Below are positions 26,611 to 34,675 of a stretch of DNA of 64,000 nucleotides, one piece after another (the first letter of the stretch is position 1; every line of letters starts with the position of its first letter). A program made the translations under genes and the position numbers. The notes under the pieces were generated by a model. That model searched no databases and was not told the origin of the DNA. It saw only the letters and a program-made list of their open reading frames with translations. The DNA comes from Gammaproteobacteria bacterium. Its GTDB lineage: Bacteria; Pseudomonadota; Gammaproteobacteria; Pseudomonadales; Litorivicinaceae. The DNA lies in contig JAHEDY010000005.1 in NCBI GenBank assembly GCA_024640985.1, positions 19,694 to 83,693 on the forward strand, given 5' to 3'.

Positions 26611-27768
26611 TTACTTCCGATGGAAGCCGTCGGGAACCATTAAGATCTCTTGGTCGATATCACTCATTCGGGTTCGGCCGCAAAGACCCATGGTGGTATC
26701 GAGTTCTTTATGAATCACTCTGAGTGCATCTGTGACACCTTGTTCGCCATTAGCTCCTAAGCCGTAGGTGTAAGCGCGACCGATCATGGTCCCTTTGGCT
26801 CCGAGTGCAATCGCCTTCAGGACGTCTTGCCCTGAGCGGATTCCACTATCAAACATGACTTCGGTTTGATGGCCCACGGTATCGACGATGTGTGAAAGCA
26901 TCCGAATTGAACTCGACGCACCATCCAGTTGTCGTCCGCCATGGTTTGAGACCACAATCGCATCAGCGCCTAGGTCGGCTGCTTTTTTCGCGTCCTCGGC
27001 ATCTAAGATGCCTTTCAGGATGACCTTGCCGTCCCACATTTCCATCAGTTGCCCGATGCGCTTCCAGTCCAGCGATTGATCAAAAGCCTCCGCGGTCCAG
27101 CTGCTGAGTGATGACGCATCACTAACACCTTTCGCGTGACCAACGATATTGCCGAAGAATCGCCGTTTGGTCCCCAGCATTTCAAGCCCCCAGCTGACTT
27201 TGGTCATCATGTCCGCAATGGATTTGACGGTGAGTTTTGGTGGAGCTGAGAGCCCGTTCTTCAAATCTTTGTGACGCTGCCCAAGCATCTGTAGATCGAC
27301 AGTGATCACTAATGCGGAGCAATTCGCCGCTTTGGCGCGCTCCATGAGTCGACGCATGAAATCATCGTCTTTGAGCGTGTAAACCTGAAACCAAAACGGC
27401 TGATCGGTATGTTCAGCGACATCTTCGATGGAGCAAATTGACATCGTTGAGAGGGTGAATGGGATGCCAAATTTGGCCGCTGCGCGTGCTGCTTTAATTT
27501 CACCGTCAGCGCATTGCATGCCCGTTAATCCAACAGGTGCTAATGCCACTGGCATCGACACATTGTGTCCAATCATTGTGGTTTCGGTAGAGCGACCTTC
27601 CATGTTGACAGCAATTTTTTGGCGAAACCGGAGATCTTGGAAGTCGGTTGTGTTTTCAACAAAGGTTTGCTCTGTCCAGCTGCCGGTTTCCGCATAGTCA
27701 TAGAACATTTTGGGAACACGACGTTTATAAATCTGTTTGAGATCCTCAATGCAGGTGATGACTGTCAT
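26611..27768 (-). CDS. FMN-dependent (S)-2-hydroxyacid dehydrogenase, LldD/glycolate-oxidase family
   Basis: A 385-residue TIM-barrel flavoenzyme that oxidises an L-2-hydroxy acid to the 2-oxo acid. The N-terminus (CIEDLKQIYKRRVPKMFYDYAETGSW) and the catalytic motif SNHGGRQLDG with His276 are diagnostic. MPVALAPVGLTGM and SGIRSGQDVLKA also fit. No transmembrane anchor is obvious; LldD-type enzymes associate peripherally with the membrane and pass electrons to quinone. Lactate, mandelate or glycolate cannot be told apart by eye. The gene has an AAGGAAAAGGAA ribosome-binding site and two PdhR-like palindromes upstream. Confidence 0.92.
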   Translation of the reverse strand: MTVITCIEDLKQIYKRRVPKMFYDYAETGSWTEQTFVENTTDFQDLRFRQKIAVNMEGRSTETTMIGHNVSMPVALAPVGLTGMQCADGEIKAARAAAKFGIPFTLSTMSICSIEDVAEHTDQPFWFQVYTLKDDDFMRRLMERAKAANCSALVITVDLQMLGQRHKDLKNGLSAPPKLTVKSIADMMTKVSWGLEMLGTKRRFFGNIVGHAKGVSDASSLSSWTAEAFDQSLDWKRIGQLMEMWDGKVILKGILDAEDAKKAADLGADAIVVSNHGGRQLDGASSSIRMLSHIVDTVGHQTEVMFDSGIRSGQDVLKAIALGAKGTMIGRAYTYGLGANGEQGVTDALRVIHKELDTTMGLCGRTRMSDIDQEILMVPDGFHRK

Positions 27769-27798
27769 CTGGATGTTCCTTTTCCTTGATGAAAATAA

Positions 27799-27809
27799 TG
27801 GTCTGACCA
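27799..27809. promoter_or_regulatory. PdhR-like operator, proximal site of the FMN dehydrogenase promoter
   Basis: TGGTCTGACCA, a palindrome with one central base, lies 31 bp before the start codon of the hydroxyacid dehydrogenase. It is identical to two copies before the PdhR-like regulator gene. It fits the FadR-subfamily consensus TGGTNNNACCA. Confidence 0.75.
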
Positions 27810-27864
27810 GTGAATCAATTAATGCGTTAAATGATAGATATATTAACGGTTGGTCGATATCTGA

Positions 27865-27875
27865 TGGTCAGACCA
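27865..27875. promoter_or_regulatory. PdhR-like operator, distal site of the FMN dehydrogenase promoter
   Basis: TGGTCAGACCA, the reverse complement of the neighbouring copy, lies 66 bp further from the start codon and six bases past the stop of the 66-aa membrane protein gene. Two sites bracket the presumed promoter. Confidence 0.72.
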
Positions 27876-27880
27876 CTTGG

Positions 27881-28081
27881 TCAGTCTTTTTGCTTCGTGG
27901 TTTCTTCCCAAAGATCATAGCAGGCCATTCCAACGACAAAAATCGCGATCAAAGCGAATGGGAGGCCGCCCCAGAATCCTGCGAAACCGGTCGAAATACT
28001 GTGCGATAGACCGAAAATAAAGGTTGCGAACAAGGCAGTGGCGATGAGCCCGAGGATTTGTTTTACGCGTTGTGAAAGCAT
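27881..28081 (-). CDS. Small two-helix membrane protein in the TRAP/amidase operon
   Basis: A 66-residue protein with hydrophobic segments at about 9-29 and 36-57 (FWGGLPFALIAIFVVGMACYDLW) and a polar tail. I do not recognise the family. Its ATG overlaps the amidase stop (TAATG), so it is the last gene of the dctP-dctQ-dctM-amidase operon. It may be an accessory to the transporter or the neighbouring flavoenzyme; this is inferred from position only. Confidence 0.6.
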   Translation of the reverse strand: MLSQRVKQILGLIATALFATFIFGLSHSISTGFAGFWGGLPFALIAIFVVGMACYDLWEETTKQKD

Positions 28082-29415
28082 TAGCCTTCTCCTTCATCAA
28101 ATAATTCATTCGTCAACCAGTGCGCGGTCCTCAAAAGGCGCGCATCGTCTCTCATGCGTCCGATTAATTGAACGCCGATCGGTAACCCATGTTCTCCCTG
28201 CAGAATCGGAAGATTCAGGGTTGGGAGCCCCGCAAGCGTCCAAACGGTGCAGAAAATAGGATTTCCAGTATGTCCTTCATTCAACAAAGGTGCTTCTCCA
28301 GACGCTGATGGCGAAAGAATGGCATCAAAATCTTCAAAGAAATTGTCGAAGAAAGCAGTCAGCGAGTGTTTGATATCAAGCGCCTCTTGATACTGATCTT
28401 CAGAATACGCTGCGCCTTGCGTCAGCATCGAGCGCAATGTCTCAGACAGTTGATCATGACCAAATAAGCCCATGGTCTCAAATGCAGCCGCGGCTTCTTT
28501 AAGATGAATAATTCGCTGTGACTCGATCAATTGATCAAAGACCGGCGGTGCTTCTAAGACCTCGATGCGCCCTTCAAGTGCTTCGGCAATCTCGCGAAAA
28601 CCTTCGGTGCAGGCGTGTTCCTGCAGGTCTTGGTAGGGAAGTGTGAAAATCGCCAAATTCGGCTGCATCGGTGGATCGGATAAATAACCTTCAACGCAGT
28701 TCGGTCGCGGAGCGGCGATACTGTGTGGATCGCGGCTATCGTGAACCGATAACACATCAACGATCGAGGCGATATCAGCAAGCGATGCTGCGAATACACC
28801 CATCTGATCGAGTGTGGGTGATTGCTCGAAGACTCCTGTTCGGGAAATAATTCCAGCTGAGGGTTTCATCGCGTAGACACCGCAGTAAGACGCTGGACGA
28901 ATGACCGAACCATTGGTTTGCGAGCCAATCGCAATCGGAACTTCTCCGGCTGCCACTGCGGCCGCTGAACCGGCCGATGATCCTCCAGGCGAATGCTCCA
29001 ATGAGTGAGGGTTCTTCGTTCTGGCTGGATGCAAGGCCGCGAATTCGGTGGTCTCAGTTTTCCCAAGAATGACAGCGCCCGCTGCCTCTAATGCGTCAAC
29101 GAGCGCGGCGTTTCTTTCAGACACCTGTCCCATCAGCGGAGATCCGCAGCCATGCGGCATTCCTTTAACCTCAATGATATCTTTGAGGCCAATGGGACAG
29201 CCATGTAAAGCCCCCATCGCGCTGCCGTCTTTTCGCAACCAATCCATAGCATCGGCGCGCTCCAGTGCACGATCACGGTCAATATAAGACCAAGCTCCAA
29301 TCGCGTCTGGTGAATCAATTTGCGAGAGACAGTGTTCGGTCCATTGCCGAGTGGTCAATTGACCGTCAGCAATGGCTACGACTGTCTCTGCGACTGTTTG
29401 CGTTGAGTCGGGCAC
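28081..29415 (-). CDS. Amidase-signature family hydrolase
   Basis: A 444-residue member of the amidase signature family, which hydrolyses C-N amide bonds with a Ser-cisSer-Lys triad. The triad is visible at K78 (GLKDI), S146 (SPGGSSAGSAAAVAAG) and S170 (QTNGSVIRPAS). GatA is unlikely because gatB and gatC are not adjacent and the protein sits in a transporter operon. The GTG start overlaps the dctM stop by one base, so it is co-translated with the TRAP transporter. This suggests that the imported solute, or a product of it, is an amide. The substrate is unknown. Confidence 0.9.
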   Translation of the reverse strand: MPDSTQTVAETVVAIADGQLTTRQWTEHCLSQIDSPDAIGAWSYIDRDRALERADAMDWLRKDGSAMGALHGCPIGLKDIIEVKGMPHGCGSPLMGQVSERNAALVDALEAAGAVILGKTETTEFAALHPARTKNPHSLEHSPGGSSAGSAAAVAAGEVPIAIGSQTNGSVIRPASYCGVYAMKPSAGIISRTGVFEQSPTLDQMGVFAASLADIASIVDVLSVHDSRDPHSIAAPRPNCVEGYLSDPPMQPNLAIFTLPYQDLQEHACTEGFREIAEALEGRIEVLEAPPVFDQLIESQRIIHLKEAAAAFETMGLFGHDQLSETLRSMLTQGAAYSEDQYQEALDIKHSLTAFFDNFFEDFDAILSPSASGEAPLLNEGHTGNPIFCTVWTLAGLPTLNLPILQGEHGLPIGVQLIGRMRDDARLLRTAHWLTNELFDEGEG

Positions 29416-30776
29416 TATGGGATGTACTCGCCAAAGAGATAGTCAGGCAACCACAACGCGATTCCTGGGAATTGGTACAAGAGCACCATGCTGAATAGCA
29501 CAATTCCCAGATACGGCAATAACCCTTTAAAGATCTCTACCAACTCAATCTGATTTTTCAAGACCCCTTTCAGGTAGTAAGCAGACATCGCCATCGGCGG
29601 TGTCAGGAAGGAGGTCTGAAGGTTGAGTGCGACTAGCATTGCAAAGAAATATGGGTTAACTCCGAAAGTGTCGAGCATCGGCAAAAAGATTGGGACGAAG
29701 ATGATCAGAATTTCTGACCACTCAAGAGGCCAACCCAAGACGAAGATGATGGTCTGAACCATGACGAGGAATTGCCAAGGAGCCAAATCCATCCCGAGAA
29801 CCCAATGCTCGATCACATCGTGTCCTCCAAGGTACGAGAATATCGATGCGAACGTCCAAGAACCAACGAATAACCAACAAACCATGGCTGTCGCTTTGGC
29901 ACACAGGAACACACTCTCCTGAATTTTTTTCCAAGTCAGCGCCCTGTAAAAAGCAGCAAGGATCATCGATCCGAGCGCACCCATCGCGGCCGCTTCAGCC
30001 GGGGTCGCTAATCCACCAAGTATCGAACCCAGTACCGTGACAATCAAAATAGTCAGCGGTAAAAATGACACCAGAAGATCTTTATAAATCTGCGCTTTTG
30101 GCGGGATATCTTCTGCGAGTGGTTTTGGTGCAATCGAAGGATTAAGTGTTGCCCGCGTAATGGCATAAACGATGTATAAGCCGGCGAGGATGAGGCCGGG
30201 GAACATCGCTGCTGCGTATAACCGTAACGGTGACAATTCAGCAATTGCAGCGTAAACGATCAACATGATGGATGGCGGAATGAGGATTCCCAGGGTTCCA
30301 CCAGCACAGATCACGCCGGCAGCAAACTTCTTGTCATAGTTCGCTTTGGCCATGGCGGGGTAGGCGAGAAGGCCCATCAACGTCACAACCGCGCCCACGA
30401 TACCCGATGCTGTTGAAAATACAGCGCAGGTAATTAATGCAGAAACGGCCATTGATCCTGGGAGGTTGTGCGCGGCCATTTGTAACGATCGGAAGAGACG
30501 TCCAACAATATCGGCGCGTTCGACCACATACCCCATAAACAGGAATAGTGGGATGGCGACTAATGTGTCACTTTCCATGACCGAGTAAGTGTTTTGGTTC
30601 AGCAGGTAGAAAATTTGGTTATCAAAAATATCGCTGAATGTTTGAGGGCTGCTGTAGTAGGCGTAATAGCCAAATCCAACACCCATCGCAATCAGAGTGA
30701 ACGCGATTGGGAAGCCAAGTAGCACCAATACGATAAATAGGCATAACATTAAAATCGCGACTTCAGGGTTGCTCAT
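29415..30776 (-). CDS. dctM: TRAP transporter large membrane subunit (DctM)
   Basis: The 12-helix subunit of a tripartite ATP-independent periplasmic transporter, which drives solute uptake with a Na+ gradient. The ATG at 30776 follows AAGGAAG and overlaps the dctQ stop, giving 453 residues. Motifs include LLGFPIAFTLIAMGV, VAIPLFLFMGYVVERADI, SGIVGAVVTLMG, GGTLGILIPPSIMLIVYA and LNLQTSFLTPPMAMSAYYLKG. An upstream extension of the frame lies within dctQ and is not needed. Confidence 0.95.
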   Translation of the reverse strand: MSNPEVAILMLCLFIVLVLLGFPIAFTLIAMGVGFGYYAYYSSPQTFSDIFDNQIFYLLNQNTYSVMESDTLVAIPLFLFMGYVVERADIVGRLFRSLQMAAHNLPGSMAVSALITCAVFSTASGIVGAVVTLMGLLAYPAMAKANYDKKFAAGVICAGGTLGILIPPSIMLIVYAAIAELSPLRLYAAAMFPGLILAGLYIVYAITRATLNPSIAPKPLAEDIPPKAQIYKDLLVSFLPLTILIVTVLGSILGGLATPAEAAAMGALGSMILAAFYRALTWKKIQESVFLCAKATAMVCWLFVGSWTFASIFSYLGGHDVIEHWVLGMDLAPWQFLVMVQTIIFVLGWPLEWSEILIIFVPIFLPMLDTFGVNPYFFAMLVALNLQTSFLTPPMAMSAYYLKGVLKNQIELVEIFKGLLPYLGIVLFSMVLLYQFPGIALWLPDYLFGEYIP

Positions 30777-31351
30777 GCTTGCACTTCCTTCTTCTCTGCT
30801 TCTTCCATCAGCAATTGCTCTGTCTCTTTCACATCGCTTAAGCGCGCCATCCACTCGTTATCTTTGATCGCTCGGATGCAACGGCAGATCTCGGCAAGGC
30901 CCTGAAGGATGAGTAAGAATCCAGCGACAGGGATGAGTGTTTTGAAGAAATAAATTTGGATTCGAGCTGGGCTATTCCAACTCACTTCTTTGTAGCGCCA
31001 ACTGTCGGCCGCGACCTCTGTGCCAAACCAAAACAAAGCGAGCATGCCTGGAAAGAAGAACGTCACGTAAAGCACAAGGTCAATCTTGCCTTGCGTCTTT
31101 GGTTTCAATAATCGATATAAGAAATCACCGCGGACATGGGCGTCTTGAGCGAGCGCGTAAGGCCCTGCCATTAAGAAAAGTGCCCCGTACATCTGGATCA
31201 TCATGTCCATTGACCATACAGTCGGAGCGTTCAGCACGTAACGAACAAACACCTCATATGACACCGAGAGTGTCAAAATTAAGATACACCAGCCAAAGGC
31301 ACGCCCTACCCAGACGTTTAACCCTTCAATGGTATAGACAAATCGTTCCAC
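30773..31351 (-). CDS. dctQ: TRAP transporter small membrane subunit (DctQ)
   Basis: The four-helix small subunit of the TRAP transporter. The GTG at 31351, behind GGAG with an 8-base spacer, gives 192 residues beginning VERFVYTIEGLNVWVGRAF. The frame is open upstream to 31444, but those residues are not DctQ-like. Helices contain WCILILTLSVSYEVFVRYVLN, and WSMDMMIQMYGALFLMAGPYAL with HVRGDFLYR is the characteristic segment. It overlaps dctM by four bases. An intrinsic terminator lies between it and dctP. Confidence 0.92.
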   Translation of the reverse strand: MERFVYTIEGLNVWVGRAFGWCILILTLSVSYEVFVRYVLNAPTVWSMDMMIQMYGALFLMAGPYALAQDAHVRGDFLYRLLKPKTQGKIDLVLYVTFFFPGMLALFWFGTEVAADSWRYKEVSWNSPARIQIYFFKTLIPVAGFLLILQGLAEICRCIRAIKDNEWMARLSDVKETEQLLMEEAEKKEVQA

Positions 31352-31470
31352 GATTGTTTCTCCACAATAAGATTCACAGTGTGCATTTAATTGCCTTACA
31401 ACAGTGTGTTGTAAGGATTCGGGCTCCAGTCCACCCAAGGGCACTGACTTTGATGTGCCACTTAGAAACT

Positions 31471-31501
31471 AAAAATCCCGGAGCGCTTGAGCGCCCCAGG
31501 A
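31471..31501 (-). terminator. Intrinsic terminator between dctP and dctQ
   Basis: Read on the minus strand, TCCTGGGGCGCT pairs with AGCGCTCCGGGA (two G-T wobbles), followed by TTTTT. It lies 20 bp after the dctP stop and 120 bp before dctQ. It probably limits read-through, so that the binding protein is made in excess over the membrane subunits. Confidence 0.82.
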
Positions 31502-31520
31502 TCGTAAATCACCGTTCGGA

Positions 31521-32624
31521 TTAACCGAAGTAGTGATTGTAGGCCATACGATAGTCTGGCTGATTCAAGTTCAAGTAGCCCATGACGCGCTCAGCGTATG
31601 CTCTTTGCGAGTCGATCACTTTCTTGAAGAATGGATCTTCGGCATTCAGACGATCGACAACGATGTCCCAAGCCTTTAACTGCTCTTTCATCACAGAGTC
31701 AGGAGTCCGGTGAACGTTTACACCCTGATTGCGCAGGTTTTGCAAATCGTCAGCGTACCGGTTCGTGTTGTGCCAGTAGAAGTTTGAGTTCTCAGCTTCT
31801 GAAGCGTAGCGCAAGATCGCTTGCTGCTCGGCTGGTAAAGCATCGTACTTCTTCTTGTTGAACGAGATTTCGAAGAATTCCTGTGACTGGTGGAACGACC
31901 CGAGGTGATAGTCTTTCGAGACATCCTGCATACCGAAGTCACGGTCAGATGTTGGGTTGTTAAATTCTGCAGCGTCAATCAAACCTGACTTCATCGCTGG
32001 CTGGATCTCACCACCTGGCAACTGAACGACTGACATACCCATTTCCAGAAGAACGTCTGCAGCCAGACCAACAGTACGGTACTTAAGACCATTCATCTGC
32101 GAAGCATCTTTGATTTCTTCTTTGAACCAACCCATTGGCTGAGCTGGCATTGGGCTGTTGAAGAATGAAATGATGTTGAGGCCTAAAGAACCCATCAACT
32201 CGTCAAACAACTGCTGACCACCGCCGTAGTGCAACCAACCGAGAACTTCTTGTGATGACCAGCCAAAGCATGGGCCAGTTCCGAACAATGACGCTGTTTT
32301 GGATTTTGAGTACCAGTACGCAGGTACGTAGTGACATCCATCCAACACCCCGCGGTGAACCGCGTCTTGCATCTGTGATGTTTTAACGACGGAATTCACT
32401 GGAAGTAAATCAATCTTAAGATCTTTCCCAGCCATTGCATGAACGCGGTCGACATAGGCTTGCGCGTTTTCTAGGAAAATACCGCCACCCCAAGCTGCCT
32501 GCACTTTCAATGTTGTACCGCCGTGACCACCGGCGTTGACAAGTGCTGGGAAACCGAGGCTGGAGGCCGCTGCTGTTGCCGTAGCTCCTTTCAGAAACGA
32601 ACGGCGATCGAGTTTTTTGCTCAT
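31521..32624 (-). CDS. dctP: TRAP transporter periplasmic solute-binding protein (DctP family)
   Basis: A 367-residue periplasmic binding protein. The N-terminus MSKKLDRRSFLKGATATAAA is a twin-arginine signal, followed by a hydrophobic stretch and a probable cleavage after VNAG. The mature start TTLKVQAAWGGGIFLENAQAYVDRV and the SGLIDAAEFNNPTSD segment resemble the 2-oxo acid/lactate-binding branch (TakP-like), but the ligand cannot be fixed by eye. Tat export suggests folding before export. The gene diverges from the D-2-hydroxyacid dehydrogenase, with a PdhR-like palindrome between them. Confidence 0.92.
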   Translation of the reverse strand: MSKKLDRRSFLKGATATAAASSLGFPALVNAGGHGGTTLKVQAAWGGGIFLENAQAYVDRVHAMAGKDLKIDLLPVNSVVKTSQMQDAVHRGVLDGCHYVPAYWYSKSKTASLFGTGPCFGWSSQEVLGWLHYGGGQQLFDELMGSLGLNIISFFNSPMPAQPMGWFKEEIKDASQMNGLKYRTVGLAADVLLEMGMSVVQLPGGEIQPAMKSGLIDAAEFNNPTSDRDFGMQDVSKDYHLGSFHQSQEFFEISFNKKKYDALPAEQQAILRYASEAENSNFYWHNTNRYADDLQNLRNQGVNVHRTPDSVMKEQLKAWDIVVDRLNAEDPFFKKVIDSQRAYAERVMGYLNLNQPDYRMAYNHYFG

Positions 32625-32752
32625 CGGACTACCTTTTTTATCTATTTTTTTCTAGCGCTTATCCATATCTGCTCAATGCAGTGCGCCCTACAAATCCATC
32701 CTTGGAGAGCCGATATTGAGGATTTCGAGCCGATGTTGCAAGGCTTTTAAAA

Positions 32753-32773
32753 AAAAAGTGATCAGACCACTTT
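32753..32773. promoter_or_regulatory. PdhR-like operator between dctP and the D-2-hydroxyacid dehydrogenase
   Basis: The core TGATCAGACCA (32759-32769) differs by one base from TGGTCAGACCA. Flanks extend the dyad to AAAAGTG...CACTTTT, so 20 of 21 positions are symmetric. It lies in the 211-bp divergent gap and could act on both genes. The rest of the gap is AT-rich with no other clear signal. Confidence 0.68.
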
Positions 32774-32835
32774 TCGATTGAAACTTGTTTCCAAAAACGC
32801 CAATGTGCCTTTTCGCATCAATTAAGGAAATTGAA

Positions 32836-33792
32836 ATGGTTGACTTAAGCATTACGAGGTTATTGGTCGAACCCGTCTTGGAGCGCGCTCGCAACAATTA
32901 CGCGGTTTGGCTGAATGACGATGATCATATTATGTCATCTGATGAACTCATCGCTCGGAGCCATGAATCCGATGCCCTGATGGTTTGTCATTCAGAACTC
33001 TTGTCGGCCGATGTTGTTGCCAAGCTGGGAAGCCGTTTGAAAATCGTTGCCAACTACTCGGTCGGCGTTGATCACTGTGATCTGGAAGCACTCAAATCGC
33101 GCGGGATCGTGGTGACCAATACTCCTGATGTACTTTCAGATGCGACCGCGGAAATTGCCATGTTGCTGCTTTTAGGTGCGAGCCGTCGTGCGTACGAGGG
33201 TGATCAGATGCTACGCCATGGGACTTGGAAGCACTGGGCTCCGGTGGAAATGAACGGTATTCAAGTCACATCGAAAAAGCTTGGGATTGTGGGTATGGGT
33301 CGAGTCGGTCAGACGGTTGCGAAGCGTGCGCGCGGTTTCGACATGGAAATCCATTATAGCAACCGTCGTCGATTGCCTCCTGAATTGGAATGTGGAGCAA
33401 TCTATCACACTTCAGTGAAATCCTTGTTTGAGGCGGTGGATATGATTTCCCTGAATTGTCCAGCGACTCCTGAAACAGACTATTTAATTAATGCCGAATC
33501 CATCGGTTGGATGCGTCCGGGTGCGGTCTTTGTCAATACTGCTCGAGGCCGCTTGGTTGATGAGGCAGCATTAATCGATGCATTGCAGTCAGGTCACATC
33601 GCAGCTGCAGGTCTGGATGTCTTTCAGAATGAGCCCGGTGGCAATCCTGAGTTCGCCAAATGTCCGAACGTTTTGATGTTGCCGCATTTGGGGTCGTCAA
33701 CACGCGAAACACGAAAGGCGATGGGTGATCGGGCGCTCGATAATTTGGATGCATTCTTTGCTGGCCAAGAGCCGAGAGATCGATTGGTTTAA
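32836..33792 (+). CDS. D-2-hydroxyacid dehydrogenase (glyoxylate/hydroxypyruvate reductase type)
   Basis: An NAD(P)H-dependent reductase of 2-oxo acids such as glyoxylate or hydroxypyruvate. The ATG at 32836 follows AAGGAA with good spacing and gives 318 residues; 17 further upstream codons lack such a site. Visible features are VANYSVGVDHCDLEALKSRGI, the Rossmann motif LGIVGMGRVGQTVAKRA, NTARGRLVDEAAL (Arg) and the His motif LPHLGSSTRETRKAM. After the second Rossmann strand SNRRR suggests NADPH. The product would be a D-2-hydroxy acid, the opposite stereochemistry to the FMN enzyme. Confidence 0.9.
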   Translation: MVDLSITRLLVEPVLERARNNYAVWLNDDDHIMSSDELIARSHESDALMVCHSELLSADVVAKLGSRLKIVANYSVGVDHCDLEALKSRGIVVTNTPDVLSDATAEIAMLLLLGASRRAYEGDQMLRHGTWKHWAPVEMNGIQVTSKKLGIVGMGRVGQTVAKRARGFDMEIHYSNRRRLPPELECGAIYHTSVKSLFEAVDMISLNCPATPETDYLINAESIGWMRPGAVFVNTARGRLVDEAALIDALQSGHIAAAGLDVFQNEPGGNPEFAKCPNVLMLPHLGSSTRETRKAMGDRALDNLDAFFAGQEPRDRLV

Positions 33793-33806
33793 CTGTTTGC
33801 GCATTT

Positions 33807-33817
33807 TGGTCTGACCA
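33807..33817. promoter_or_regulatory. PdhR-like operator 1 upstream of the regulator gene
   Basis: TGGTCTGACCA, 47 bp before the pdhR-like ATG. It is identical to the second copy 21 bp downstream, so the two dimers would bind on the same face of the helix. Confidence 0.78.
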
Positions 33818-33827
33818 GTTAACCTAT

Positions 33828-33838
33828 TGGTCTGACCA
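33828..33838. promoter_or_regulatory. PdhR-like operator 2 upstream of the regulator gene
   Basis: A second TGGTCTGACCA, 26 bp before the ATG. The TTGG flank matches the E. coli PdhR box ATTGGTNNNACCAAT on one side. This implies autoregulation of pdhR-aceE-aceF. Confidence 0.78.
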
Positions 33839-33863
33839 CTTTGCTGCTAATGAGACTGTTGCA

Positions 33864-34631
33864 ATGCATGGATACCTGTCGACCCCTCGAGTGACGCGAG
33901 CGGCTGATGTCATTATGGACCAGATCGAGCGCTTGATTCTCGAGGGGAAAGTGCGCCCAGGCCAGAAACTACCCTCTGAACGTAGCTTAGCTGAAGAGTT
34001 TGATGTTTCAAGGCCGACCGTCCGAGAAGCCATTCAAAAACTCGAGGCGCGAGGGCTGATCCAGCGTCGTCATGGCGGTGGCACTTTTGTTGCGGAGCAT
34101 GTGGGCTCAACATTCATCGATCCGATGATGGCGATGATTCAACGGTCGCCAGATGGAACCTTTGACATCCTTGAATTGCGATTTGCTCTAGAAAGTGTGG
34201 CTGCTTGGTTAGCCGCTGATCGCGCAACCGAGCGGGCTCGCGGGAATGTGCAACGTCGCTACCACGAACTCCAGGCTGCGGTGCGATCGCATGACCTCCA
34301 TCGGGAAGCGAAAGCAGACGCTGAGTTTCATTTGGCGATTGCCGAGGCATCTCAGAACGGCATCATCCTTCATATCATGCGATCGATCTTCGTGCTACTT
34401 GAGGAATCGATTGTGAAAAATTTAGCCGAGCTCAATCTGGATCGAATTCGAAAACAAGATCTGGCCCTGCAGCATGAGGCGATTTATCGCGCGATCGTGA
34501 TCGATCGCGATCCGGGGGCGGCCAGGAGGGCAGTCCGTCAGCATATGTTAACTGTGAGTGAATCACTGGACCGTGAACGACTTGCAGATACGAAACCGCG
34601 GCGCTTGAAAGAGTTGACACAATCGACTTGA
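33864..34631 (+). CDS. pdhR: GntR/FadR-family regulator, PdhR-like
   Basis: A 255-residue FadR-subfamily repressor. The N-terminal winged helix-turn-helix (LEGKVRPGQKLPSERSLAEEFDVSRPTVREAIQKLEARGL then RRHGGGTFV) is followed by an all-helical FCD effector domain (LELRFALESVAAWLAADRA, AEFHLAIAEASQN, HEAIYRAIVIDRDPGAARRAV). Both line up well with E. coli PdhR, the pyruvate-responsive repressor of pdhR-aceEF-lpd. The position directly before aceE supports this. LldR is the main alternative, given the nearby 2-hydroxyacid genes. Two operators lie upstream. Confidence 0.85.
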   Translation: MHGYLSTPRVTRAADVIMDQIERLILEGKVRPGQKLPSERSLAEEFDVSRPTVREAIQKLEARGLIQRRHGGGTFVAEHVGSTFIDPMMAMIQRSPDGTFDILELRFALESVAAWLAADRATERARGNVQRRYHELQAAVRSHDLHREAKADAEFHLAIAEASQNGIILHIMRSIFVLLEESIVKNLAELNLDRIRKQDLALQHEAIYRAIVIDRDPGAARRAVRQHMLTVSESLDRERLADTKPRRLKELTQST

Positions 34632-34675
34632 GTGAAGTGCCGTTGTTCACCAACCAACCCAACGAGGTGAGAACT

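Noticed and set aside
28081-29415. GatA subunit of the Asp/Glu-tRNA amidotransferase
   Set aside because: The Ser-Ser-Lys triad is shared by all amidase-signature enzymes. There is no gatB or gatC next to it, and the gene is coupled to a TRAP transporter.
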